64,000 nt of DNA from Maratus speciosus (taxonomy: Eukaryota > Arthropoda > Arachnida > Araneae > Salticidae), in assembly GCA_963932465.1 (NCBI GenBank), contig OZ010795.1, positions 520,929,451-520,993,450 of the forward strand, read 5' to 3'. The notes below the pieces were generated by a model. The model ran no database searches and had not been told where the DNA came from. It saw only the letters and a program-made list of their open reading frames with translations. Below are positions 49,301-57,810 of the stretch, in pieces. Each line of letters starts with the position of its first letter. The stretch's first letter is position 1. The position numbers and the translations under genes are program-made.

Positions 49301-50973
49301 CACAAGACCCAGAGCAAATTATCAAATTGTAAATTGTTTTGATTATTATTTAATAAGCAGCTACTGTCCTTATAGTCCGGTATTGAAGGCTGCATATTTT
49401 CTTGAAAATGAAGAATTGCTTGACAGTTTAAAAATTTTAAATCCAATTCGTTCAACTCTACTGTAGGTTTCATTTTAATTAGATTAACTTCATTGTCAGT
49501 GGATTTTTTTTCTTGATATATCACCATAGCTGTAACATGGGTCGAGCCTTTCCCACTTAATGTTTCTTCATTGAAATCATTGTTATCTATAGCTCCATGA
49601 AGAAATAACGATGAATCTCGAACTATATTTTTAGGAATAAGCAATTTCTTGTCTATATCTTCACACACAATTGACGTTGTTACTTCATTATCGAGGTTTT
49701 TTAATGCTTTGTAACTAATGCTATGCCCACATTTATTCAATATAACGATTAATTGTTTTGATCGAGTCAAATGATGTATAGATTGAGCTAAAGCTATATG
49801 CTTTGGAGTGTGTTTCTCAGTAATCGTGAAATACATATCATAAAACACTGATAACGCTCGTCGATTATAATTCTCACTTAATTTGTTATTCTTTGAACTG
49901 AACAATGCTTGCATAAACATTAGCCAGTTATTCGGTAATTGACCTTTTTGTAAAAACTGTTCAATTAAAATTTCATCACATAAATACCCATCTGGCATTA
50001 CTTTGGTATTTAGTATTTCTTTTCGAAGTTGTTTAGCTACTTGAACAGTGTAGTTTGTTGAATTTACGGTACGAATATGTTCAATGACTTCATCCAGTGG
50101 TATATTGCCCATAAACACCAATGATGATTTTGATCTATCGCTCGGATATGAAAATAAAACATTTTCACCATACTTATCAATGAGCAGTGATTTCATAACG
50201 CGATTTTCTACAATTGCATCTTCTATTTCAGTGAGTTCAGCTAGTCGCTTGCCCAAGAATGACACTTCAAAAGAGTGAGATGTTAATTTATCTTTCATTT
50301 CATCGATTAGCTTTTCAAATGCCTCCATAAGGATGCCATGTGGTATTTGACTTGAAGGTCTGCCTGCTGGATTTTCAGAGTTTCTTGGTTGCCGTAGATA
50401 ATCACGATAACAATGTTTATGATACCTCACTTCCATTGCAAATAAATCAGCTGGATGTTCGCAAATGCTAATTTTAGTGAAAACATCATCTTGTTTTTTT
50501 CGAGCAATATTTAAAATTTGTTCCGCTGCTGAAATTTCAGAACATAAAAGAAGAGTTTTGTTCTTATTTCTTGATTGTTTACCACAAATTAAACATTTAT
50601 TACTTGTATCAATTTTTAATTCAATTCTTGATGACCGACGAACCCTTTGGCTACCTGAAACATTTGCTTCTGTAGAGGAAGTGGGAACAGAGGCATTCTC
50701 CTGCTTTAGTAATGCTAATTCTCGACGCCTGATTTTCTCTTCACTAATATAAGTTGCAATACAAGCTCGATGCCAAGAACAATTGTGGGCAATAAAGTCT
50801 GTATCACTTTCTAATTTCTTACTAATGTCATCTTTTCTGCGATCTGCTGCTCTTTGAATAGTAGTAAACGTCTGTAATTTTGGATTTTTCACTAAATCAC
50901 CCGTTTTATCACAAAACAAACACGACAATTCACTTACTTTTCGCTTATTTAGATTTATCACTTGTAGTGACAT
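46342..50973 (-). CDS. Academ-like transposase with XPG/PIN-type nuclease and CXC domain
   Basis: One uninterrupted frame of 1543 codons. Residues 18-71 form a Cys/His module (C18, C21, H63, C65, H68, C71) and 127-188 a second (C127, C130, C144, C171, H187, C188), likely DNA-binding. Residues 470-860 look like an RNase H-fold (DDE) core: THVTAMVIYQ, AVLSCDMAIY (D637), IGSFHLQKNYLRCLG (660-675), then FFFSMNHTNYIRG (832-844). Residues 1130-1370 carry nuclease motifs in FEN/XPG order: IVDGMA (D1134), VDIVFDRYDD (D1174, D1178), LEADSRMFGH (E1280, D1282), CADTDVFILG (D1306, D1308), LHALSGCDSTSRF (D1367). Residues 1507-1538 are a cysteine-rich CXC (tesmin/TSO1) motif. Family and catalytic assignments are from memory of Academ proteins; residue roles are inferred. 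The start codon has A at -3. Nothing is broken, so it may be recently active or under selection. Confidence 0.8.
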   Translation of the reverse strand: MSLQVINLNKRKVSELSCLFCDKTGDLVKNPKLQTFTTIQRAADRRKDDISKKLESDTDFIAHNCSWHRACIATYISEEKIRRRELALLKQENASVPTSSTEANVSGSQRVRRSSRIELKIDTSNKCLICGKQSRNKNKTLLLCSEISAAEQILNIARKKQDDVFTKISICEHPADLFAMEVRYHKHCYRDYLRQPRNSENPAGRPSSQIPHGILMEAFEKLIDEMKDKLTSHSFEVSFLGKRLAELTEIEDAIVENRVMKSLLIDKYGENVLFSYPSDRSKSSLVFMGNIPLDEVIEHIRTVNSTNYTVQVAKQLRKEILNTKVMPDGYLCDEILIEQFLQKGQLPNNWLMFMQALFSSKNNKLSENYNRRALSVFYDMYFTITEKHTPKHIALAQSIHHLTRSKQLIVILNKCGHSISYKALKNLDNEVTTSIVCEDIDKKLLIPKNIVRDSSLFLHGAIDNNDFNEETLSGKGSTHVTAMVIYQEKKSTDNEVNLIKMKPTVELNELDLKFLNCQAILHFQENMQPSIPDYKDSSCLLNNNQNNLQFDNLLWVLCRLQYSLSINNFCRSSTNSVPGWTPFQQILSSETAPVSTVGFSPVIPQPPTSKDVVYTAMKNYVNVSLALGKKIAVLSCDMAIYLIAKNIQLTNKEFDNLILRIGSFHLQKNYLRCLGQYVEESGLDGILIEADIYGENTLASILKGTHYNRGIRAHKLLYEALRSIQIAEFIECMNYSQDFLQQLNICLQEIRESTVDKDHSGVIEKHDQYKRIITDFLMNFSHFLRTMSTENQVFKYLNNYCEMVEILLNSVMADRNSNYELHLLTTRQMLPFFFSMNHTNYIRGVTLYLQDMIKLPLEVEHDMKRGMVSVKRTEGKFNAVSPDLALEQSQNRSSAVTGGLIGITKNEEAMQRWLLLYPFKNSIHEAFSSYLEIQADSTSDINYHNEWTQSRINKDEKDIQNIIKYIIACNPYNDNANCALRNIYTGELAEESSVQCLLNIQENGEALLRTYEDERFVLKSKKLSDPIKKNKFSNFVTHSQKQNKSTSNKKLQDATDVSLIQKTFLLANQRGFDAKVLASFEILNYCKYLFDAEGFYRKSPKSQLALEIENNHKCGTNTRQDILNLPFSKIYIVDGMALVHRIQLKNFSTFGDFAQAFFNRIQNLFSQPNVKRVDIVFDRYDDISIKYLESTLRSKGQMMKNFIISNEHTKIPANCNNFFSSTENKLQLVRFLCTAAPRYAQVNEDCELYICGGFEDPTKCFKLQGSSFFEVPDLNSNHLEADSRMFGHIFHAVKIKLGHIIIICADTDVFILGIYFWNKLARLGCLGLWFDGSYKKKFISGCHLAAQSLGENICGILPALHALSGCDSTSRFGSKKNALNAASLDFAQEALKHLGNPYLSVEQLKELENICTYLFSKKISTADELRYKLISQNIGFGLNLLKVICTSDALHLHLLRASAQTYVWVNADQTLLQPIDYTFLGYERKDDKLYPRQMTKQPLPELLIQPCKCTSNCKTMACSCKKLQIDCIALCKCINNDCQNKKD

Positions 50974-50984
50974 TTTCCGCCCTT

Positions 50985-51010
50985 TTATTTAAATAAAACA
51001 CACTAATAAG
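50985..51010 (-). promoter_or_regulatory. TATA-like region upstream of the transposase
   Basis: On the - strand TTTTATTTAAATAAAAGGGC lies 12-30 bases before the start codon. If used as a TATA box the leader would be very short, so it may just be AT-rich leader. Further upstream (about 51110-51175) is a GC-rich, purine-rich stretch unlike the surroundings. Confidence 0.2.
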
Positions 51011-51233
51011 ACACTCAACTGCAAAAAAACTTAAATAATATTACTTAGATACGTAAAAATAAACCGTTATGGGCTACGAATTCTCTTTTACTGACGTTTC
51101 CGAGTGCTATGACTCAGCAACGCGCCGAGCGGAGAGAGGGGTGGGGAAAAGGGAAAGGGACCAGTACAGCTGCCGGCAACATGTGATTTTCTATTATTTA
51201 GGGTCTCAGGTAAAAGAATTTGAGCATAGTTGC

Positions 51234-51274
51234 CGGTCCTCACATTTTGCATACTCAACTACCTTTGGCGCCTG
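51234..51274 (-). repeat. Right terminal inverted repeat of the Academ-like element
   Basis: Reads CGGTCCTCACATTTTGCATA and ends CTTTGGCGCCTG. It is the mirror of 45983-46023 and is followed by the second GAC (51275-51277) and then by LINE ORF1 sequence (ATCCAAAACATGTCAGC). Confidence 0.85.
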
Positions 51275-52700
51275 GACTATATCCAAAACATGTCAGCTAA
51301 AGAAACACTTGAAATATATAAATCACTGACCCTAAAGAGATGATTTAAGGATACATTAGAGGCTAACAAGTACCTGCAATATTTACGGAGGAAAATATAT
51401 GAATCAGTAAATCGCATTAACAGATTAAAAGAAGAAATAATACAAAATGCAGCGAATTACAACACCCTACATCAAGTTACATTAGATAAACAACAAAAGA
51501 TTGAAGAACTCCAGAATATAATTGCTCAAAAACAATATGAAATAGATAATCATAAAACCAACGAAACAGCAGAAAATTACAAAATAATTCTGGACGAGAC
51601 GTCAGCCCGAGAACAACAATTGGACGAAAAACTGAAAGAGCTTCGAGAGGTACTAAACTGTAAAGAAGAAGAATTAAAAAATAAAAACAACGTCATACAA
51701 AAATACATACAACAAAGCTCTCTAGATATCGAACTCTCAAATTTTCAAATTTTATTGGAATCAATACAAAGCCTCTCATCACAAATAACAAAAGAAGTTC
51801 AAAAAGTACGAAATATAACAGAACAACAACAGGATATAGCTCAGACAAACATCAATAAAGAACAACAAGTACAGTCATATGCTGCTGTCTTCCAAATTCC
51901 ATCAAGTACAGAAAAGATATCACAAAAATGCATCATAAATATTCAAAAGCAGCAATACTAATTCGCAGGAGACAAAATACATCAATAACATTGAACGAAA
52001 TGAGGAAAATTCTCACAAGAGAAAAAAAATATAGTAAAAGACCAACAAATCTACTGCAAATTAGCGAGAGATAGAAATACCCTCATAATCAAGACTCATA
52101 ATGACGAAGCAACTCAAAAGCTCTTAGAAGCAATTGAAAATATTAATTCACTTAGAGACATCATGGAAATAACATTTAAATCAATGAATCTGAGGGAAAT
52201 AATATTACTCGGTATACCTACGGAATACGATTCCCAAGAAGTGATACAACAACTTCAAGAAAAGTACATTACGCAGATTCCAATTTCTCTCAGTAAAAAG
52301 ATATATAGAGATGGTGCACAGTTCTATCAGCTGGTGCTGGAAGTCAAGAGTTGGCTATCATCGCAATTAATAAAGCAGCAAAAAATAAACCTTGGTTTTA
52401 ATACATGCAGAATTTCACTATATATGCCATTGGTGAGATGCCAAAACTGCCAAAGGTTTGGTCACACGAAAGATTATTGTAGACTACCTGCAGTATGCAA
52501 CTATTGTGCAAAGGAGCACAAATCAAACATATGCCCACTAATCACAGGTAAAAAAGGTAGATCCATAGATTAAAAAAAATTCCGTTGCCTCAACTGTTTA
52601 AATACACCAAATTTTTTCCCCCATGAGGCAAGTAGCCCTGACTGCCCAGCCTTTCATTATTACACGCAACAGCGAAATATACTGTCTAAAGGAAGATCTG
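51275..52700 (+). pseudogene. LINE ORF1, 3' part with zinc knuckles
   Basis: Continues the split ORF1. A coiled-coil stretch (QKIEELQNIIAQKQYE and KLKELREVLNCKEEELK) runs to about 51960 with a stop near 51340. After further frameshifts, 52163-52573 holds the gag-like part: ILLGIPTEYDSQEVIQQL, then RCQNCQRFGHTKDYC (CX2CX4HX4C) and VCNYCAKEHKSNICP (a second knuckle). A third, degraded cysteine cluster (CLNCL...SPDCPAF) follows to about 52650. Such knuckles are usual in ORF1 of Jockey/I/R1-type LINEs and bind the element RNA. Several frameshifts and stops make it non-functional. Confidence 0.75.
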
Positions 52701-52839
52701 TAAGTTCAACGCAATAGTAGACAGTAATGACCAAAATGAAAAAGACAACTCGGTCGAAACAAATGTAGAAGAAAACAACGACATAGAGGGATAACATATA
52801 CAAATTCTCCAAAATCCTGATAATCAAAACACCAAAAAA

Positions 52840-53926
52840 TATAAACCAACTAATATAACTTTCCTTCAAATCAACCTACAACGATCAAGATCAGCCACCA
52901 CTAACCTGATGGGTTATGCTAACAAGGAAAAAATACTAATTCTACTGATACAGGACTATTACCATTTAAAAAAAAATATGGGCACTTCCAAAGGACTGGA
53001 TATCCTTTCAGTCAAATAATAAAACCGCAGCCATTATAGCAAAAAGAAAAGACATCGAATTAATTGAAACCTATAAAGACGGTAACTCAGTGACTGCAAA
53101 CCTCACTACAACAACTGGAAAGGTCACAATTGGATCAGCTTACTCTCCTCCCAGGAGTGACTTTAGGGAGGATATGAAGTGGCTTGACCACTTTACACCC
53201 CTACATGGCCTCATCCTTGGAGCGGACTTAAATGTGCACCTAGCATTGCTAGGATACCAAAAAGAGGACGATCGGGGAAGAATGCTAACATACTTATTGC
53301 TGTCGAACGATCTAACACTTACCAATGACACGGAAGCTCCTGTATCATTTATAGGACAGCCTAAACGTCCCTGTAAAGGAAATACAGACGTAACATTGTG
53401 TACCAAGGATCTAGTAGACTACGTTGACTCGTGGTTCGTGGATGAGAAAACTGAAAGTACATCGGACCACAGGTACATTCATTTCTCATTGGCTCTAAAA
53501 CCCGAGATAGTGGAACTAAAAAGATATAAAACTAAATACACTAATTTAAAAAAAATTAATAAACTACTTAAACCAAAAATTAATAATCTTCTAGATACGC
53601 TCTCAAACTCCACAACCAAGATTGAATTAGACAATTGGCTAGCAGATTTTAATACAATAATCAAAGATATTTGCGATCAGTCCCTTAAAACCAAAAATTT
53701 AAAACTATACCCCACATTTGATTGGTGGAATAATGATCTCAAAATTCAAAGAAATAAAATTTCGGCCCTCAGGAAAAGATTTAAAAATACCGGCGATCCG
53801 AGGTCGCGCACGCACCTACAGCGAGAACGAGCAATGTACAAAAAGCAAATTAAATCAAATAAGTTAAAATCATGGCAAATTTTTGCACACGCACAAAAAA
53901 CAAATTTGGACAAACATTTAAAATAG
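52840..53926 (+). pseudogene. LINE ORF2 endonuclease domain and start of RT linker
   Basis: An apurinic-type endonuclease is readable: FLQINLQRSRSATTNL near 52862, LIQDYY near 52950 (the usual catalytic Glu of an IQEPY-type motif is Asp here), then after a frameshift WALPKDWISFQSNNKTAAII, GSAYSPPRSDF, ILGADLNVHLALLGYQ, NTDVTLCTKDLVDYV and STSDHRYIHFSL. It would nick target DNA to prime reverse transcription. The frame from about 52980 stays open to 53926 and ends in a basic linker. A stop follows before the reverse transcriptase. Confidence 0.75.
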
Positions 53927-55481
53927 CAACTAACAAATGATTAAACAATACACATTTTATACATACAACCATGGAAGGTTCAACCCCGTATACAACTAAA
54001 TTAGAAACTTTTAATGAACTTTTAAATTATCATTTTCCCATACATAGCAACCCTCAGCCCCCACTTTTGGACCCAGCGGCGGAGGGAGACACTTTTTCTC
54101 CTCCCTCTCCACCATTTTCATATAAACAGATATCAACAGCAATACAAGAGCAAAATAATCTAAATGCCCCTGGATTCGACAATATAGATGCATTTATAAT
54201 AAAAAACCCAAATAAATCATTCAAATTTTTAATTCGCGTACTTTTCAATAAATGCTTAAAATTTAATTACTTCCCTAAACAGTGGAAGACAGCTAATGTA
54301 ATATTTTTCACTAAAAGAAATAAAAACCCGAAGCAACCATCTTCATACAGACCCATTGTCTCCTTCCAATGCTGGGAATGATTTATGAACGTTTAATTAA
54401 ACACAGACTAAATTATTACCTAGAAAACAATAAATTTTTTCATAACTCACACTACGGCTTCCCTGAAGGAAGAGGTACTATACAAATTCTTAATAAACTG
54501 AAATACAAAGCTAAAAATTATCTTAAAAATAAAAAAATTAAATACTGTGGAATTGTCTCGTTCGATATAGTGGGAGCCTTTGACAACATAGATTGGGCCA
54601 CTTTGGGTCGACTTATTAATCAACTCCCAATCCCCTATTACCTAAAACAAATTTTATTGAGTTTCCTATCAAACAGAGAACTGATAACCAACTATTTAAC
54701 CAACAACATAAATAGACCCACCTATCAAGGCTGCCCCCAAGGGTCGTGCCTCGGCCCGCTCCTGTGGCTCATAATCGCAAATGTAATATTCACGGAGTTC
54801 TACGAGAAGTTTGAGGACCTGTTCGCATTATGCGATGATTTCAACCTCATAATTAAAACTAACAGCAGACAATCTCTAGAAACAGAAACAAACACTAAAA
54901 TAAAATATTTCTATGAAATCTGTAATAGACGTAATCTAACTATATCGCAAGATAAAACTAAATTCATCTTACTCGGCAAAAATATCATGGACAATCGTCC
55001 ACCAATTCTAAAACTAAATAATCATAATATTCAGTTAGTTAAAAACGTTAAAATTTTAGGACTAATTTTTCAAAGTACACTAAATTGGGATTTACATATT
55101 ACAAATATTAAAGGCAAAATTACTCAACTAATTTCATCTATAAAGCGGGTCTTCTCGGCCACGTGGGGCGTGTCCAGGGAATACCTTAGAGCGTGGTATA
55201 TCACTGTTTTGGAGAAAATTGTAGCTTATGGATCGGAGGTCTGGTTCGGTGAACTCAGGGTGATCGATAAGCGTGCCCTCCAGTCCATACAAAGAATCTG
55301 TCTAACATCTATCACTAAATCATACAAAAACGTTTCAACGCACACACTACAAATTTTATTAGGAATCCTTCCATTATTAATCACATTAGAACATAAATCC
55401 ATTAGATACAAATTTTTACATAATAAAGAAATAATATTAACTAAACACACACCAATTAGTAAAAAACACAATAGAAAATAA
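53927..55481 (+). pseudogene. LINE ORF2 reverse transcriptase domain
   Basis: The first segment (53971-54381) has APGFDNIDAFIIKN and SSYRPIVSFQC; a one-base frameshift near 54365 is followed by a 370-codon frame with MIYERLIKHRL, HYGFPEGRGTIQILNKL, IVSFDIVGAFDNIDW (catalytic Asp motif A), QGCPQGSCLGPLLW (motif B), LFALCDDFNLII (motif C) and LTISQDKTKFI. Motif C reads CDD where A/VDD is normal. The thumb region follows (LGLIFQSTLNWDLHI) with a typical AYGSEVWFG. A stop in an A-rich stretch at 55481 separates RNase H. Confidence 0.85.
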
Positions 55482-55499
55482 ATTACACAAATATCAAAT

Positions 55500-56373
55500 A
55501 AATCCTGAAATACGTATTAACAATTTAATTAATACTGACAAAATAATCAGTCATCCAAACATTATCAAGATGTACACTGACGGCTCTAAGGTGGACTCTG
55601 GCACGGTATATGCTGTAGTGGCCTACCTTCAAAACACAAAAACTTTTGAAAAAACTGCTAAAATACGTACAGATAATTCTATTTTTTAGACAGAGCTGCA
55701 TGCAGCCATCACAGCCATTAATTGGGCAATAAATTCTACTCACAACAGATTCCAAATATTCTCTGACAGGCAATCGGCAATTAAAGCATTACTTAAATTA
55801 TTCCCAACAAATCCCGATATCTCTAACATTCAAATTAAAATTAAAAAACATCAAAATAAATTAATTTACTTAACTTGGATTAAAGGTCATATTGGAATAG
55901 CAGGGAATGAACTGGCGGACAAGCTAGCGAATGAACTGGCGGACAAGCTAGCGAATGACGCTGCTCAGTACTGCAACCTTCCAGTAGATCGGAGTATTAG
56001 ATTACCTCGATCATATTTATTAAAATGCACCAATTCACAATTAACGGATAGGTGGCAGCACAACAACTGGGATCACTCAGGGAGCGGCCGATTTACGCAT
56101 CAGATTGTACCAAAGGTTCAACAAAAGCTAATTTTTAACGACAAAGTTTCAATTTATTTCCTAACGGGCTGCAGTAGCTTTCCATCTTTTCTTCATCGCA
56201 TAAACAAGAACGATAACGATCTCTGCAAGTGTGGTGTCCGAGGAGACCCACTACATTATCTATTTGGCAATTGCAAATTTATGAAATTTAAATTCAAGCG
56301 AACAGGACCCTCAATTTTCGCAGATATTCTTAAGATTATTAATGATCCCGTTCAGCTCAAAAATGTTATATGA
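55500..56373 (+). pseudogene. LINE ORF2 RNase H domain and C-terminal Cys motif
   Basis: Frame-shifted relative to RT. Motifs in order: MYTDGSKVDSG (first Asp), TELHAAITAINWA (Glu), FSDRQSAIKAL (Asp) and TWIKGHIGIAGNELADKLAN (last His/Asp). A stop codon TAG stands just before TELHAA, where Gln (CAG) would be expected. A 24-bp unit (55909-55932) is repeated exactly at 55933-55956, doubling ELADKLAN in frame. The tail has CKCGVRGDPLHYLFGNCKF, the Cys/His motif common at the end of such LINE proteins. Presence of RNase H supports an I/R1-like group. Confidence 0.8.
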
Positions 56374-57366
56374 AAACTATAACATTCTCAACAGTTTTTA
56401 CTCATTTATAAATTATAAATTTCTAGCTTAATTCTATACTATTTAACTGTTCCAAACTTAGTTCTGGCTGTCGTCTGGGGTATTCGTGTCGGCGTGGTCA
56501 TATTTTATATAAAATGTAATTAATTTATACTCCTGGCAAATTTTCTGCGACTGAGTCATCTTCAAATACCAATTATTTGTACAAAGTGTAAATAGCAACT
56601 TTCATTATTCCAGTACAGATTCTTAATTATTATTGGAGTATTATTGTGTTGTAAATTTAGATATAACTATTATACACAATTTCTTATACTTTTATAATAG
56701 TGCATAATATTAATTATTGTTCGCAACTTGTATCTTAATACTAAATTTTTAGTGTAGATTTAAAAATAATTTTTGCATCATGTATCTTACAAAATATCTC
56801 AAACATAGTACCATTGTATTGTAAATTTGTAAATAATTATTATCTACAATTACTTATACTTTCATAATAGTGCATAATATTAATTATTATTTGCATCTTG
56901 TACCTTAATACTTATTTTTAGAATAGAGTTAAAAATAATTTTGCAGCATATACCTTGAAAATAGCTTTAAGTGTTGAAAATATCACATTTGTACATGGTT
57001 TAAATTAATGTTAGTATTGTGAATCCTGAAAATAACATAAAAGTGTTGTAAATGTGTAGGTAATTGTGATAAAAAAAGTTTAATATCAAATTCTAAAAAC
57101 TATGCACATGTACATGTTATAATAATGAATATTTCTCTCAAATGTAATTATAGGAGTCATCTGTAAATATTTATTGCACACACTGTCAATAATTGTCATA
57201 TATCTGACATTGTTATTTCTCCTAAACTGTAAAAAAAAAAAAAATCTTTGAAGGAGTTCCGCAGGTAGTAAAACTTTTCCCTGCCCTGGGCTTGGGGGCT
57301 ACACCTAACCATAAGCCAAAAGCGGGTTCCCAGGGTGGGTGCTTACTTACTTACTTACTTACTTAC
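56374..57366 (+). repeat. LINE 3' UTR and (TTAC)n tail
   Basis: AT-rich sequence after the last stop codon, with a duplicated stretch (TACTTTCATAATAGTGCATAATATTAATTATT near 56690 and 56865, quoted here as TAATAGTGCATAATATTAAT). It ends in an A-run (57231-57244), a GC-rich block (GGGTTCCCAGGGTGGGTGC) and (TTAC)5 at 57345-57366. Simple tetranucleotide tails are common on LINEs of this type. I could not match a target duplication with the 5' side. Confidence 0.6.
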
Positions 57367-57810
57367 TCTGAAGTTTTAAAATTTATAGGATTCACCGAAT
57401 ATACAAATAATAAAAGCAAATAGCAAACAACGAAAAATGACAGTGACAGACTTTATAACATTGGTAGCTATGGCAGTATGTAATAAATTGATTACTATTT
57501 TTTTAATACAAGAAAACTCTTCTTGTTGAAAATAAATATCGACTATATTTTAAAAAATCTGACTGATTACAGTAACATTAAACAAATGTCAACGGATGAA
57601 AATGACAAAAGTCCTTCCGGACAGTGCCGGGAGGAAGAGGTAGCTTTCATATTCCTTATTTTAAAAAAGCAAACTTATATTATTCAAACACGCGAAGCTC
57701 AATTTAGTGGAAACGGAATATAGGAGATTCAATACTAATTTTTTCAATACTAAATCATTATGAATGAGAATTTCACGAAATTAGTCAGCTTTATCCAAGC
57801 TGCTTTTATT
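57367..57810. other. AT-rich, no gene seen
   Basis: Short unrecognised frames only. Confidence 0.4.

Larger units (their letters stand above)
45983..51274 (-). mobile_element. Academ-like DNA transposon inserted in LINE ORF1
   Basis: Inverted ends of 41 bp (45983-46023 and 51234-51274): the outer part is CGGGCGCTGG against CAGGCGCCAA, and the inner 27 bp are identical (starts AGTTGAGTATGCAAAATGTG). Overall about 35 of 41 positions match. LINE ORF1 sequence stands on both sides, so the element is younger than the LINE. It encodes a single gene on the - strand, occupying 88% of its length, plus short flanks: about 320 bp at the 3' side and about 260 bp at the 5' side. Assignment to Academ rests on the nuclease-bearing protein and the 3-bp duplication; a KDZ-like or unnamed superfamily is the alternative. 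Confidence 0.75.

Noticed and set aside
46739..50752. Several + strand frames inside the transposase gene
   Set aside because: They are antisense shadows of the 1543-codon gene.
45983..51274. KDZ (Kyakuja-Dileera-Zisupton) superfamily, suggested by the CXC-like cysteines
   Set aside because: KDZ elements are expected to leave 8-bp duplications and lack the XPG-like nuclease; flanks here share only GAC. Kept as a secondary possibility.
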